Below are positions 1 to 12,170 of a DNA stretch of 64,000 bases, piece after piece; position 1 is the stretch's first letter, and every line of letters starts with the position of its first letter. Under the pieces are notes generated by a model. The model was given only the letters and a program-made list of their open reading frames with translations. It did not search any database and had not been told where the DNA came from. The DNA lies in the NCBI GenBank assembly GCA_036346225.1, contig JARFIW010001320.1, positions 558,001-622,000 of the forward strand. Direction: 5' to 3'. The stretch comes from Platerodrilus igneus (lineage: Eukaryota; Arthropoda; Insecta; Coleoptera; Lycidae). The position numbers and the translations under genes were made by a program.

Positions 1-1418
1 GGAGTATCTCACATTCATTATTTCGCACTTATCACCAATATTTACTTGTAAAAGCACTGAATATTTTCTAAATAAACGTATAAAGCATTTGAACAAATGT
101 GGGACATCAAATATGCTGTAGATTTTGGCACCGTTACATCCTATAAAAGGCCTTTCAATACTAGAATGTAATTGTTTCAACAATTTTACATTATTAGTAC
201 CCATATCGCAAATTGTTGCAACTACATCCAAACCAGCAAGTTTTGTGCAGCATCTGTAACTTCTAGAAGTGCAAGCTTTAATTCTGAAGCAGTCATTTGA
301 CCATTTGAAAAATAAAAAGCAAGTGGTTGTTTCCAACGACGTTCAATGCCTTGAGCCATAAAAACAAGAGCATGATTGGCAAATTTTGTCATACGGCGCT
401 TTGTTCCTAAGTCTTCTAAACCTCGTATGCAATCCACAGATGGATCAAACTGCAAATGTTCCTGAATAGCCATTTCATCAAATGCTAAGGTACATTTTCT
501 AGCTTCAGGACCACATGTTTTTAGTGCTTCATTTATGTAATAAAAAATGTGTTTATTTATACCAGCTTCAAATGAAATCTTTTCTAATATGGATACAACG
601 GTTTTACATGAAGGTAGAAAAAACAAATCGTCGCAATAAGTTGTAACATTTTGGACTGCGTTTCATCAGAGCCAAAGACATGATCTTTTCGTCCAAAGTC
701 CATCGCCTACCTTTAGGATTTCTCTTGGCACACCGCAATTGCGCGATTATAAAATCCACAGTTTGTGTAGGCAAATCTTTAAATAAATTCTTCACAGAAG
801 AAGAACTGTCAAAATCGTTACATAAACTTTTCAAATTGTGGCCCCTTTGTTTACACAGTCTCTTAACTTTCCTCAAGTGATCTTTAGTTCTGCGAACAAT
901 GCCAGTAAGTGTTTTCTCCCTGGGTGTAAGAAGTGGAATATCTTTTGAAAATATGTATTTTCTACGAGACGTAGACAAACCAGACGAAAGAAAGTGCCCT
1001 GATGTTGATCTCATATTAACAGTGGTAGATGATTCAGTAATAGGAGTAGAGAGTGAAGGAGTAAAGTCTTGATGAAGTGATGGTGATGCATGATTTGTAG
1101 TATCAAAAGACCAAGTTGTCTGTTTATTGTCAATAGCCGATACAAATTGCGATGGAACAGCGCTCTTTAACAAACGATGTGTTTGGAGATTCGCGTAACT
1201 TTCTACTTTGAAGTGTTGGCTACAAATAAAAGAGGTGTGCAATGAGTCCCCCTTATAGTGTATGCCTACTGCTTCCTGCCACAATTTAGATCTACAACAA
1301 AATTCAACTAGTTTTATATAGCAATTTAAATACAAAAACACTCACTTTTCGAGATTTTGAGGGAAATTATGCATGCCCTTGACTTCTGTGTCAGCATTTC
1401 CACACACCAAACAGAAAA
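1..1418 (-). pseudogene. P-element-type THAP transposase, 3' part beyond window, broken
   Basis: Minus-strand remnant of a P-type (THAP9-like) DNA transposase that runs off the left edge. The first visible exon (1418-1346) opens the THAP zinc finger with C-x2-C (CLVCGNADTEV) and the FP pair. A 54-bp GT-AG intron (1345-1292) joins it in phase to the exon with the conserved W (KLWQEA) and the closing C-x2-H (CSQHF). The transposase core follows: a basic linker, then the RNase H-like segment with FDEMAIQEHL near 477, and KIYSIFDVPHLFK near 100. Similar segments (CIDEMALKPHL, YIFDTPHLIK) occur in the transposase at 27431-30738, which supports the assignment. Two one-base frame breaks are visible, near 610 in a T run and near 230, so this copy is probably inactive unless they are assembly errors. 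The ATG exon upstream of 1418 was not identified. Confidence 0.85.
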
Positions 1419-2254
1419 CTATTATATAAAATTAATCTGTAAAAACATATACATATTTAAAAAATTATAGCATATTTGACAAATTTATATTTAAAAACAA
1501 GCAATACTTAGAATGAATAATATTATATGTTTATAGGTGTCTAACCGTTCACCAAAAATTCCAAATTTAATAAAGGGTTACAAACTTTTTAATAATGATG
1601 TAAAATCAATGATAATATATACTTACCAATTCAACTATAAAGGTAAAACGTTGTTAGTTCATATAAAATTTTAAATGGTCAAAAAATATAACAATTTACA
1701 GTTAAATTTAAACACACTTTTCTAGCGAAAATATTAAGGCACTAAAGAATAGACATACATAAACGAAACAATAACATAAACGAAAAATTAACATAAACAT
1801 TAAATAAAAACACAAAAACATAATAAACAGCAGGAAAAAGTTTGTTCATAAGCTGGTTTAAACACAGATAGCTGTCAACCTGAAAGTTGCGCGCCTTAAA
1901 TCATCTAGAAATCTGTAAAATTTCTGATTGCGTTTTGCGCCCTCTCAGTACACTTTACAGATTGATGGATAAAGATAGTATCATCCTTCAATCTATATAA
2001 TGAAGCGAGATAGATTTTTGTAGCGTCTGGACAAATTTTCCTATTAAGTTAACACTCTGAAGGTTACTCTATGGTATTTATCCACGTAAATGAGCTCGTT
2101 TTGAAAATATCTTTTCTGTTATTAATTTCTAACAGGCGTGGTAAAAATAGGGTTACATTTACATTAAAGTTGGGGCGGATTTTAACTTTTAGTGGGTAAA
2201 AATTTGACCGTTTGTGTAGAATATTATATTTCCCGAAAGGATGTCCTGAGCTCC
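1419..2254. other. Non-coding AT-rich stretch, probable 5' end of the P-type element
   Basis: No coding sequence seen. The motif GCGCCCTCTCA at 1937-1947 recurs at 32018-32028, close to the end of the short P-type element at 31220-32122. An ATAGATTGA-like stretch (reverse strand) near 1990-2003 resembles that element's CATAGATTA end. The right end of the P-type element therefore may lie near 2003, but the match is weak. Confidence 0.35.
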
Positions 2255-3284
2255 ATTATTAACTTGACCAATAATTATAAATTTGTTCATGAATAAAACT
2301 TTCTAAAAAGGCTTTGTATTTCGCAGTTTTGTGTTAAAATCTTATAGAATTTTTTTAATTTCCAAAAATTTATTCTTACTTATTATTAAACATTCCAAAT
2401 CCAGCTAGTGCATTAGTAGTTACAACAATTTTTGTAAATTATTATTAGTTCCAATTAAGATAGAGTAGATATTAAACCCCGGTAAAGTGCAAATCATTAT
2501 TGTTTATGTGTTTGGGTGCTTTTATTAACCTGACTTGATGGCTAAGGAATGCCCTAATATATAAATAGTAATGTTGTATCATTGATTGAAGCATAATTTT
2601 TTAATATTGATTAGATTACCTGCTTATAGTAGCTACTCATGTTCTTTTGCTGGTCAAGTAATCACTTTGTAAGATACTGTTTTAAACAAATCTATGTAAT
2701 TCTGGCTGTCTACCGCGAAATTCATATTACTTAACCCTTTGCTGCTCTTAATGTTGGTTTGGGTTTATTGACTAACTTATAAGGTAGTGATTTTTTTTAT
2801 TCGTCAGATATAACTTATTTTCAGCAATACAATTCTAGCGCATTTTGAATAAATCAATCAGATTATATAGGGACGTACAGTCAAGTAACTAAAATATCAA
2901 AAAAATCATATATTTTCACATATCATATTCAGGGTTTAAGTGCAAAACAGCATATCCCCGCAAAGCAAATATTTCAGGGCAGCAAAAAGCGATCAGGAAT
3001 GGATTTAGCTGCTTGGGTAACATTTTTTTTAATATAAAACTTGATTCATATCATGGAAAGATATTAATAAACTTTTACTTCAAAACACCTACTTTTGTTT
3101 TAACACAGTGGGTTACAACATATTGAAGCTACACTTATTGTGGTATACAACATTTTGAATGTGGTGAAATGAGTAGTGCACTATAGACACGATTTTTATT
3201 AAATACTATTTAAAACTACACCAAAGTATTTACTTTTAAAATAATAAAAAAGGATATCGAATAATATCATTAGCAAAATGGAAT

Positions 3285-3790
3285 TTCGTCTTAAAATGTT
3301 TTGACTTCAGTTGGAAGGACTTTTATAAGTTCTTGAAGATCATCATATTTTGTCTTACTTATTGGAATCCTATTTTTGTAAAGTGGCGGTATGTTAAAAG
3401 GAATTCCAGAGTATTTTGGTCGTATTGGGAGTGGTTCATAATTTTCCTGGTTATAGGAAGTTTTATAATAAATATTCCTCTCTAGTGTGTACTTGAAAAC
3501 ATTTGAGGTTGTTTACTGTTGGGTCGTGCTTTTTTCGCCCAGGACGAATTGACTGATATATAAACCCTTCTTTGGAATCATATTTGATAAAGAAGTCATG
3601 ATGAAGATACAATATCTCAAATGGTGATGGTTTTTTTCGGGCTTCTTGTATTAGAATTGGATATTAACTGGGAAGGTAGATTCTCATCTTTTCAATTTCC
3701 TTAGCACGTGAGCGGAATCTACTTGCATTTGTGTATGACCTTTTTCCAAAATCGTTTGGGAAGCGATCACACCATGTTCGCAACAAAATT
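3285..3790 (-). pseudogene. Unrecognised coding remnant inside the dispersed repeat
   Basis: On the minus strand the block reads, with a few frame changes, as one continuous protein-like sequence. It goes from FGKRSYTNASRFRSRAKEIE near 3720, through HHDFFIKYDSKEGFIYQ near 3580, RPGRKKHDPTVNNLKCFQVH near 3520, to RPKYSGIPFNIPPLYKNRIP and a terminal LIKVLPTEVKTF near 3300. The same reading is preserved in copy 2 (46052-46400 joined to 33350-33474 across the gypsy insertion), with substitutions. That is why I call it coding rather than chance. I do not recognise the family. The proline- and basic-rich C-terminal style suggests a transposon-encoded accessory protein, but that is a guess. Confidence 0.5.
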
Positions 3791-4706
3791 AAGAAATGCG
3801 TTTCCCATTACGATGTTTCTGTTTTGGTAACCACAACTGCCCGAAAACATTATAATCAGTTTCTTTTATTTAAGACAATATTGTTACAGAGAAGTTATTA
3901 TGCATGTGGCAAATATTGATGAAACTTCACCTTCTGTTTCGTTCCAACAATAATTGGCACAGTGATGATTGCTAAAATTCATCATCATTGTCTTCAGTCA
4001 ACTCATACTTCACCTTTACTCTCTTCTGTTTGCTGTTCACATATCAGTATGATGGTTTTGCTTATGAAGTTGTCAAATTCTGTTATTGAAATAATATTGC
4101 CAAAATTGTTATCCACACACAATTGGGATGTCATTAAACAGATGTTCGTCAGCAACGGGCATTGAAACGTTGAAAGGTGTAATAATTGAAGATGCACTCG
4201 GTGTATGAGATTCCAAAGAATCATTATTTTCTGCCCTACTTTGGGCACAGGCAAAAACCAAAGCCATCATTTTTTTCAGTTCGACTTGTCATTCTGAAAA
4301 AAAGCATAATTGAAATAGATAAAGTACCGTTAGTGATCGAGTGCATAAAATAAAAGAATTTTTTATAGCTAAATGATATATCAAATAAGCAAGTTTTATA
4401 AAAATTTATGGAGAGACTTTGTAGGACATTAAGCTTCCCTGCCTCTAGATTGTGATTGTAGTTTTATATTGTTTAAATAAAATAATATGCAGCTCTACTT
4501 TGTTCGCATATCCCATCCTAAAATTAGCCTTTATAAAGTACAAAATTTGTCGTATTTCACAAATGCAATTTGATTGATCAACATGATGCAAAATACCGTA
4601 TCACACAAAGCACGAGTTTGTAATATTAATAGATAATGAAATTTAAAATTTATTTAAAGGACATAAAACAAATCTAGAACCCTTAATACATACAACAAAC
4701 TAAGTG

Positions 4707-5168
4707 TAACCAAAAGACTACTTACCTAAATTAAAAATAACAGGCAGATCACTACACAATGCAGCATTCTAATGAATAATCCCTGTATGTATGTTGTGGT
4801 TTCTTTTATATTTTTCTTAATCTTCTTTGAGAATTAAAACACTCGGAGTTGTTAAAAAAAAGCATTCCAGTCAGTAAGGTATACAACGTCTTGATGATAC
4901 TGTTACAGAACTCTGTTGAAACGATGTTTTGTTTTCATGGGAAAAGTATATTTTATGCATTGCAGAGGTGTATGATAATTTGATATAGTATGGGATTATG
5001 GTTAAGGATATGAATGGCTCTAAAATCGATTTCTTAAAAGTATACAGGGATACGACATTTTGCACTTAAGCCATCGATATTTTGACTTTGCAATGCCGTT
5101 AGTATTAAGCAGTGTGTGTGCGTGCGTGTGTATGTTGTCACACACGTTAAAGATCTCTACTTTGCTTG
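4707..5168. other. Segment present only in repeat copy 1
   Basis: Copy 2 reads straight through at 47292 (CTAAGTG then GAACAGC), whereas copy 1 has about 462 extra bases between the same flanks. The segment is AT-rich, has a GT-rich simple stretch near 5112-5134, and contains no supported gene. It is either an insertion into copy 1 or a deletion from copy 2. No duplicated flank or inverted ends were obvious. Confidence 0.55.
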
Positions 5169-5329
5169 GAACAGCAAGAGTTCAGCAAAATTCTAAATTT
5201 TCTAGTAAAAAATACTGCTTCCTGGTCAGTGTAGTAACTTCGGATGGAGCATTGGAATATCAAATGTAAAGTTATCCCTTCGAGAAGTTGTTTCTGAGAT
5301 AATCGAATTTAAATTTTTTATTGCATACT

Positions 5330-6275
5330 AACATTTACCATAGCTCCCCTTCGTACTTTATCCAGGCTTATGACTGGTCCAAGAAGCTGGTTCGTGTTTA
5401 AAGACTAACAGGCCAAAAACAACAAAATTTTACACCTCAATTAACTAAATTGGCATGAAACAAAACGAATAACACACAAAATCAATTACAAACCAAACAG
5501 TAAACTTGTATTAAATTATAAATTGTTCAATAAAACTCTAAGCAAATGTTCAAAATGACTTCCATTTTTAGTACACAAAGATTAATTTTACAAAAAAAAT
5601 TGGACTGCACCTTTCACATAATCTTTACATCTATCCGTCAAATAACTACTAAATTTTGTATTCATGCCCACAATTCTTTTCAGTGTCTACAGGTCTAGAA
5701 TGTACCATGTCTTTAAGTGTTTCCCATAAAAGTAGTCCATAGGCATCAAATCCAGTGAATATGATGGCCAAATTGTAGGAGCATTATTTCCTCTAACAAT
5801 CCATCGATTCTAAAACTTCTCATTAAAATGATTCCTGATGTTTAACCTCAAGTGTGGTGGTGCACTGTCGTGGATGAACTACATAGCTTCTCTAATAGTC
5901 ATTGGAAGGCCATCAAATAATTTTTGGCAAATTTACTAAATATTCTAGGTAATTTACACCATATAAACAAGGTGGTAAGATGATGAGACCAATAATAAAA
6001 CTGTCAAACTGTCACACAATATTTTTTAATTCACATTGATAATGCACAACCTTCACTGCATGCAGATTTTTGTCAGCATAAACGAGTTCATTATGTAAAT
6101 TAGTAATGGCGCTTCTTGTAAAACAGAATTCATCCATAAATAAAATTTTTCTTTGAAAATATGAATCATATTTTTTCTCTGTTCATTAATAAAACAACAG
6201 AAGCCTAGTCGTGCTTTGACAGTCGTACTGTATGCTGAATTCAATTGGATCGTTAATCTGTTTGTATACAAACAC
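5330..6275 (-). pseudogene. Tc1/mariner-type transposase remnant
   Basis: Degenerate minus-strand transposase of the Tc1/mariner superfamily. Near 6130 it reads ILFMDEFCFTRSAITNLHNE and VYADKNLHAV, matching the family block around the first catalytic D. Near 5880 it reads HDSAPPHLRLNIRNHF, the second D block. Near 5770 it reads NNAPTIWPSYSLDLMPMDYF, the third block. The end near 5600 (GSHFEHLL style) and a 3' untranslated tail also occur in repeat copy 2 (47440-47810), so the mariner was present before the repeat was copied. Stops and frameshifts are frequent; no intact frame remains. A related but different mariner lies at 22953-24835. Confidence 0.8.
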
Positions 6276-6765
6276 TAGACAAGACATTGCAACTGCAACA
6301 TCAATATTAGCTAGACATATAATTGATCCTAGAATGTGTAGTAGGATGTGAAACGAGTGTTTCGATATTTAAAAGCAAGCAAGCACCTAAAATTAGGAAG
6401 CAAAAAAAGGCTGGAAATTTCGAATCTTATGTAGATGCTAATTGGACGGGTGATCGTATAAACATAAAATTAAATACAGATTATTGCTTCATATTTAATG
6501 GGGCATTGATTGTATGTAGTAGTCGAAAACAAACTTTAGTTTCATAATCTTCGACAGAAGCAGAATTTGTTCCATTCGCTGAGGCGTTACGTGAGCTTAT
6601 CTGGATCGAATAAGTATTAAACGATTTAGATAAAAAAATTGAGGCTCTAATCAAAATATATGGAATCAACAAAGATTGCATTAAATTACTTAACGAACGA
6701 ACCTATCACCAACGTGTAAAACATATTGACGTTAAATACAAGATCATACACCACCACATTAACAC
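6275..6765 (+). pseudogene. Ty1/copia retrotransposon fragment (RNase H end of Pol)
   Basis: Fragment of the C-terminal RNase H of a copia-type Pol. Readable blocks in order are VKRVFRYLKASKHLKLG near 6350, SYVDANWTGDR near 6430 (first catalytic D), SSRKQTLVS near 6525, STEAEFVPFAEALRELIWIE near 6560 (the STEAEY block with its catalytic E), and HQRVKHIDVKYKII near 6715. Frame changes near 6430 and 6547 and an in-frame stop near 6612 show it is dead. No LTR was found, so the element is truncated on both sides by mariner and LINE sequence. Confidence 0.88.
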
Positions 6766-7210
6766 ATAATCATCATTAGCTTTTCAGTCCTGGAACTGAT
6801 TAGACTCGTACCCTCATTGTTTCCTATTATGAGCTATCATACACATTTCTCTAAAATTTCCACAGTCTACATCTTTCACTATCTGCATGCAATAGTGTGA
6901 TCTCGATCTACTTCTATCTTCTCTTTTCCTATCTCTGCTTGTAATATATACCGTACTATTCCCCAAAACTGTCTTAGAACGTAACCTGCCTTTTTATTTC
7001 TCCATTTTTTTTTGTTTTCCACAGATATTTTTATTCCCCTACTATTTTTATAACCTCTTTTGTTATTAACTTTCTGTCCATGCTATTACATCTGAAACAC
7101 AACTTTCCAAAGGCTTATATCGTTTTTCTGTCTGTATCTCATACTGCCCCTATTTCATAGACATACTATGCTGTGCTCCACACATATGCTTTCAACAAAT
7201 TTCTCTATAG
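6766..7210 (-). pseudogene. Extra 3'-end copy of the RTE-like LINE
   Basis: Diverged second copy of the LINE 3' end on the minus strand, parallel to 16800-17270 in the plus-strand element. It begins with the CATCAT tract and reads backwards through the block that ends the LINE protein (REMCRLAQNRN style) to the VWSTA block near 7190. It lies downstream of the main 3' end (7440 onward) and is separated from it by about 230 bases of shared untranslated sequence. It is not open. Confidence 0.7.
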
Positions 7211-7439
7211 CCACTGCAATTTCTTGTTAGATGCAGTTCGGTTCCCCTTCTATTGTTTTAACAAATATATACCCTATTCCCTGATATTCAGTGGTATATG
7301 AAGGGGTTAAGCAGCTTGCCACTACCATGATTCCCCAACACATATATTTGCCGAATTAATACTTTTCCAATATATCCTTTTGCACAATCAACATTAGTTG
7401 AAAATATTTCAAAATCAACACCTGTAGATGTTTAATAAT

Positions 7440-8651
7440 AATTATCAGATTTAAGTACAATTAGGTTTTCCATCTTGGAACTGGTTGGACGTGTTCCTCC
7501 ATTGCTTTCTATTCTGGACTAACCTACACATTTCTCTGAAACTACCACAGCCTACATCTTTCACTACTTAGTGCAATAGTCTAACCTAGGTTTACCTTTA
7601 CCTCTTTTTTTTCCTATTTCTGCTTCTGATATATTCCGCACTATTCCCTCATGCCTTAGTATGAGGCCTATCATCTTATCTTTCCTATTTTTTACTGTTT
7701 TCCACATATTTCTTTCTTAGCCTACTATTTCTAGTACCTCTCTGTTCTTAACTTTGTCTGTCCATGATATTTTCATCATACGTCTAGCAACTCATTTCAA
7801 AGGCTTCTATTTTATTCCTGTCCACTTCTACTGTCCAGCCTTCACACCCGTATAGTGCTTTGCTCCACACGTATGTTCTAAATAATATTTCCATTGTTTC
7901 TGTTTTTGTCTTTGAACATAGTAGTTGCTTTTTCGTATTAAATGTAGTACAACAATCTTTGTTTTATATCTTTTGCGCCTTTCCCATCTTGCATTATTTG
8001 GCTTAGGAAGCAGAAATCCTTAATCTCTTGCAAGTTCTCGTTACCTATTTGTATTCTTGTTTTTGATTTATTTTCCCCTCCTTTGCATACTAGAACTTTA
8101 GCTTTATTTTTGTTAATTTTCATACCGTATCTCTCTGTTAGAACTCTTCATTACTAGATGCTAATACAGCTGTATCATCTGCAAACTTAAGCATATCGAT
8201 CTTTTGCTCCTGCATAATAATTCCAAATGTCTACCTGCATTTGACAGTATTCATTACCTTTTCTATGTACAAGTTAAAAATTATACAGGGACAGGGCACA
8301 TCCCTGTCTCACTACTTTCCTAATATCTACTTCTCTACGTTCCTGCTCTAATTTCATTACCACTATTTCCTCTTTGTATAAGCAATGTACTTTCTGTCTA
8401 TCCCTAAAACTAATTCGAATTTTTTGAGTATTTTGCACATTTTTTTCCATTTTACATTGTCAAATGCTTTTTCCAGATCTGCAAACCCTATATACACGCT
8501 TTCTCATTTTTCTATTGTTTTTTCCATTATCACCCTCGGAGCTAAAATAGCCTCCCATGTTCCCCAGTTTCGCCTAAACCCAAATTGATCTTCTCCTATT
8601 ATTTCTTCAGCATGTTTTCCATTGGTCTTTATACAATTCTAGTTAATATAT
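7440..8651 (-). pseudogene. RTE-like LINE: end of reverse transcriptase and C-terminal region
   Basis: Minus-strand homologue of about 15040-16230. Clear blocks are QFGFRRNWG near 8580, ADLEKAFDNVKW near 8470, and MKINKNKAKVLVCKGGENKS near 8100 followed by FCFLSQIMQDGKGAKDIKQR near 8000. Stops and frame changes occur throughout. The upstream part of the reverse transcriptase continues at 9410 on the far side of a solo LTR (8652-9409). Confidence 0.82.
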
Positions 8652-9409
8652 TGTTACATGCCATTTGGCACTTAAACATTGTTTTTAGTTTAATTTTGAT
8701 GTGCGGAAGTTTCGCGCCATAAATTAAAAAAACTAGGCGCGTATTTCCGTTACGTCACAGTGCGTTTGCGCCAGATCGCGCGACGCGAGGGGAGTAGGAA
8801 AAAAGTGGGGACAAGTGTTTCCGTGACTCTATGTAACGTGGCTTTTTTGCCAGAACCTTCGAGTGGAGTGGACGTTCTTCGGTAACGTATCGTTAGCTTT
8901 ATCTATGTAGATTCTCTTGCCTAAGTGTCTTTGTTGTCGCCCTTTACCATGCTTCCTGTCCATTCCCTACATAGGTAGGTAAGAATTTGCTGCCGTTGGC
9001 GAACCGTACTGCACGACCCTGGATGAACGAACCAACTTTAACTACCTAAAAAGGGCACTCCGTAGCCCTGATGGACTTTAATAGAGGCCAACTTTAGCTC
9101 AACCCCGCAGGACGTTCGGATTTCTGATGTAAGTAGTCCATTGTTTAATTTGTTCGCTGATCTGAACTATTGTTTTAAATTTATATTTCCGATTATTGCG
9201 TAATAAATTTGTACATTGCTGACGTCATTGACAGATGGGCGCGCAAAATCTGTACAAAGGTTAGCGTACCAACCGCCAGTGGCGTCGCTCGCTTTTTTAT
9301 ATCGCGCTTGCGCGATGCATTTATCGACTTTTTAACTGTAGATTATCGACGTTTATAAATGTAAGAATTCACGTTTTAAACTGTAAGAATTTGGGTTTAA
9401 AGCGTAAGA
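8652..9409 (+). mobile_element. Solo LTR of the TGTTACGTG gypsy family (copy A)
   Basis: One of six related LTRs in the window. It starts TGTTACATGCC and ends GCGTAAGA. It splits the LINE reverse transcriptase exactly at GTTAAT/TTTTGACAC. The flanks are ATAT on the left and ATTT on the right, i.e. a 4-bp target duplication ATTT with one later change. Length is 758 bp. The GTAAGAATT motif occurs three times near its 3' end. There is no internal region, so it is a recombination-derived solo LTR. Confidence 0.85.
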
Positions 9410-10027
9410 ATTTTTGACACGTGTGCTGTCAAACTTATTGTTCGAAAATTTTCACATCTATCCGAGCCTTTCTTTTTTGGTGTAGCGATTATGATGTTAC
9501 GTTTGAAATCTTTGGGTATCTGGCCTGTCTCATACATATAGCTTACAAGTTGGAAGAGATGCTCTGTTACTGCTTGTCCAGCGGCTTTTAGAGCTTCTGC
9601 TTGCACCTTATCTGTATCCGGCGCCTTTCCATTTTTCAGACCCTTTAATGCTAATTCAAACTCCTCTCTAAGTATAGGATATCCCAAGTCATCATTTTCA
9701 ATGTCTGATTCCTGTTCTAATGCTGTTAGTTCCTCTGCTGCATATAAATTCCCTATATATTCTTGCCATCTACCCACTTTATCTACGTTTTCTATAATGA
9801 CGTTTGCTTGTGCGTCAATTATGTTTTTGCTATACGATTTTATATCACTAAAATTCATTCTAATTAATTTGTATGCTTCGTCTGTCTTTCCTTTTTCCAT
9901 CTTAGTTTGTACCTCTTTGCACTTTTCATCAATCCATTGTTCTTTAGCTTTCCTGCATTTTCGAATAATTTCCCATTTTATGGCTTTGTATCTGTTTTCC
10001 TGTTTCGTCTCATCTATTTTTGTATTT
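9410..10027 (-). pseudogene. RTE-like LINE: start of reverse transcriptase
   Basis: Minus-strand open stretch matching 14450-14990 of the plus-strand copy almost residue for residue. It contains EAYKLIRMNF, then NDDLGYPILREEFELALKGL, NGKAPDTDKVQAEALKAAG (the reverse transcriptase N-terminal block), VSYMYETGQIPKDFKRNIII, and FRTISLTAHVSKIL before the solo LTR cuts it at 9410. Only a few differences separate the two copies, so they are close relatives. The 5' continuation is at 10761 beyond the second solo LTR. Confidence 0.85.
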
Positions 10028-10760
10028 TGTTACGTGTCAAAGTGGCACTAAACATTTTCTTAGTTTAATTTTTATGTGCGGAAGTTTCGCGCCACAAATT
10101 CAAAAGACTTGGCGTATATTTCCGTCACGTCAGAGTGCGTTTGCGCCAGATCGCGCGACGCGAGTGGCGGAGAAAAAGTGAGAAAAGTGTTTCCGTGAGA
10201 CTCTGTAACATGGCCGTTTGCCTTTGAACATAGAGAAGGGCGGTCGTGTCTGGTATCGTATCTTCATTTTTATTATGTAGATTTCCTTTTGCTTATCTTT
10301 GTTTGACCTTACCTGATTAACCTATTCCTTATCGTTCCGCTACATATAGGAATCTGATACGACCTTGGAGCAGTCCCACGGCCCTAGAACGAGCCGGATG
10401 TTCATGCTCCGCTAACAGCACCGGAGCAGTCACCATCTTTAACTATCTTAAAGGGGGCTCCAGCCATTTGGAAGGCGTACCCTCCGTTAATTGCCTTAAA
10501 GGGGCCATCAGTAGCCCTAATGGACGTCAACAGAAGCCAACTTTAACTCAGGGACATATTCATGTGCGTATTTCGCTGTTATAAACTATTGTTTCAAAAT
10601 TGGCTTATTTTCCGTCAATGGCGTATTTAATTTGTATATTGGTGACGTCATTGACAGATGGGCGCGCCAAAATCTGTACAAAGGTTAGCGTTACCAACTG
10701 CCCGTGGCGACGCTTATTCCGCGTTTGCGCGATGTAATTATGAACTTTTAAATTGTAAGA
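10028..10760 (+). mobile_element. Solo LTR of the TGTTACGTG gypsy family (copy B)
   Basis: Starts TGTTACGTGTC, ends AATTGTAAGA, 733 bp, no internal region. It interrupts the LINE at the position equal to about 14392 of the plus copy. The flanks are perfect ATTT duplications (10024-10027 and 10761-10764). Same orientation as copy A and same LINE target, but a separate insertion. Confidence 0.88.
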
Positions 10761-11083
10761 ATTTTGGTCTTTCTTCTATTAAATTTACGATATCCTTTGT
10801 TATCCATGGTTTCTTATTTTCTTTTTGTGTATACCCCAGAATATCTCTGGTCGCCTTGTCAAAGCTAGATTTAATGTTATTCCATTCTGTTTCTACTTTC
10901 TTAGTATCAGAAATTTTTCCGATATCTTTCAGCAATTGATTTGACTTTTTTTTCTAATCTTTTGTGGATATCTTTATCTTTTAATTTTTCAAAACCAAAG
11001 TGCCTTTTTCCATACCTTTTTTTCAAATTTTTAAATTTAAGAGCGGCCATCATAATTACGATATTGTGGTCAGTGTTTATATA
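10761..11083 (-). pseudogene. RTE-like LINE: linker between endonuclease and reverse transcriptase
   Basis: Minus-strand match to about 14070-14390 of the plus copy. It reads LLKDIGKISDTKKVETEWNN and DILGYTQKENKKPWITKDIV, with frame changes around 10940. The match ends at 11083, where the Jockey/CR1-like LINE begins with its A-rich 3' end. The missing 5' part resumes at 18120. Confidence 0.8.
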
Positions 11084-11164
11084 AAAAATAAAAAAAAATC
11101 AAAAATTTATTTATTGGTATATCCAAAAGGTAAGGAATTCAGCAAAGCTGATTTTAAATTCCTC

Positions 11165-12112
11165 CTAGAAATTATGAAATATAACAATTATAAATAAATT
11201 ATATAAGTAATAGGTAAACACAATGTGCATATGCCAAACTAAGTCAAAATTATAAACTAAGTTAAAATGATAAATAGAAGAAAGGATTCCAACGTTTCCT
11301 AGATTGCTCATATAGTAAGACATCATATAGCTTCTTGTGAAATTTGTCTTTTGAGGTTTCATAAACGATTATTTTATATTTGTTATACAATTGTGTAGCC
11401 ATGTAAGCAAAACAACTCTCATATTTAGCAGTTTTATGCTGCATGATACTGAGATCATTGTTATTTCTTAGATTTCGCAGGTGCATACTAGCTCTTGGTT
11501 TCATTATCTCATACAGATAAAGTGGGGTACGGGAGGTGATAATAGCATATATGAAGGTAGCTAACAATAAGGTTGCTCGTCGGTCGAATTTAAGCTAGCA
11601 GTGCAAGTTATAGAACGGTGTGATATGCTGTCTATAAGATACGCTATATGCAAATCTGAAGCATGTATTATGTAAGACTTGTATTCTACGTTTCATTCGT
11701 GCATTTAGATAGCTGTAGTATACTACGTTGCAGTAGTCCAGATGGCACAGAATTAGACTATTACATATTCTCCACTTTACTTTGGAGTTTAGAAATTGTT
11801 TATATCTGTATAAGGTGCACAATTTATAGTAACAAAGTCCGATTTTTTTATTGACATGACTTTTAAAGTTTAATTGCTTTTCCAATGATACTCTAAAATA
11901 TTTAACGGCACTTCTAATATTGATTGTTGCACCATTCATAGTAAGACTATCTGAGTTTCTTCTACTCTTGCACGATTTTCTTGAGAACAGATACATAGTG
12001 CTTCCGTTTTGGAAACGTTGAGAAGTAGTCCATTACGTTGGACCCATCTACTAACAGCAGCTAGCTTTTCATTTAATAGATTAATTGAAGAATTTACGGT
12101 TAGAGTATTACA

Positions 12113-12170
<58 letters not shown>

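Larger units (their letters stand above)
2255..5660. repeat. Dispersed repeat, copy 1
   Basis: This block is strongly similar, in the same orientation, to 32335-33474 followed by 46052-47810; the second copy is split by the gypsy element at 33475-46047. Shared landmarks include the sequence around 2400-2460, the coding remnant at 3285-3760, the stretch around 4260-4330, and the mariner tail near 5400-5650. Relative to copy 2, copy 1 has about 462 extra bases (4707-5168) and about 50 extra near 4420-4480. I saw no clear terminal inverted repeats, so it could be a transposon body or an old segmental duplication. The stretch 2255-3284 holds no gene that I can support. Confidence 0.85.

Noticed and set aside
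5112..5134. GT-rich stretch as a regulatory element
   Set aside because: A short simple-sequence run; nothing else supports a function.
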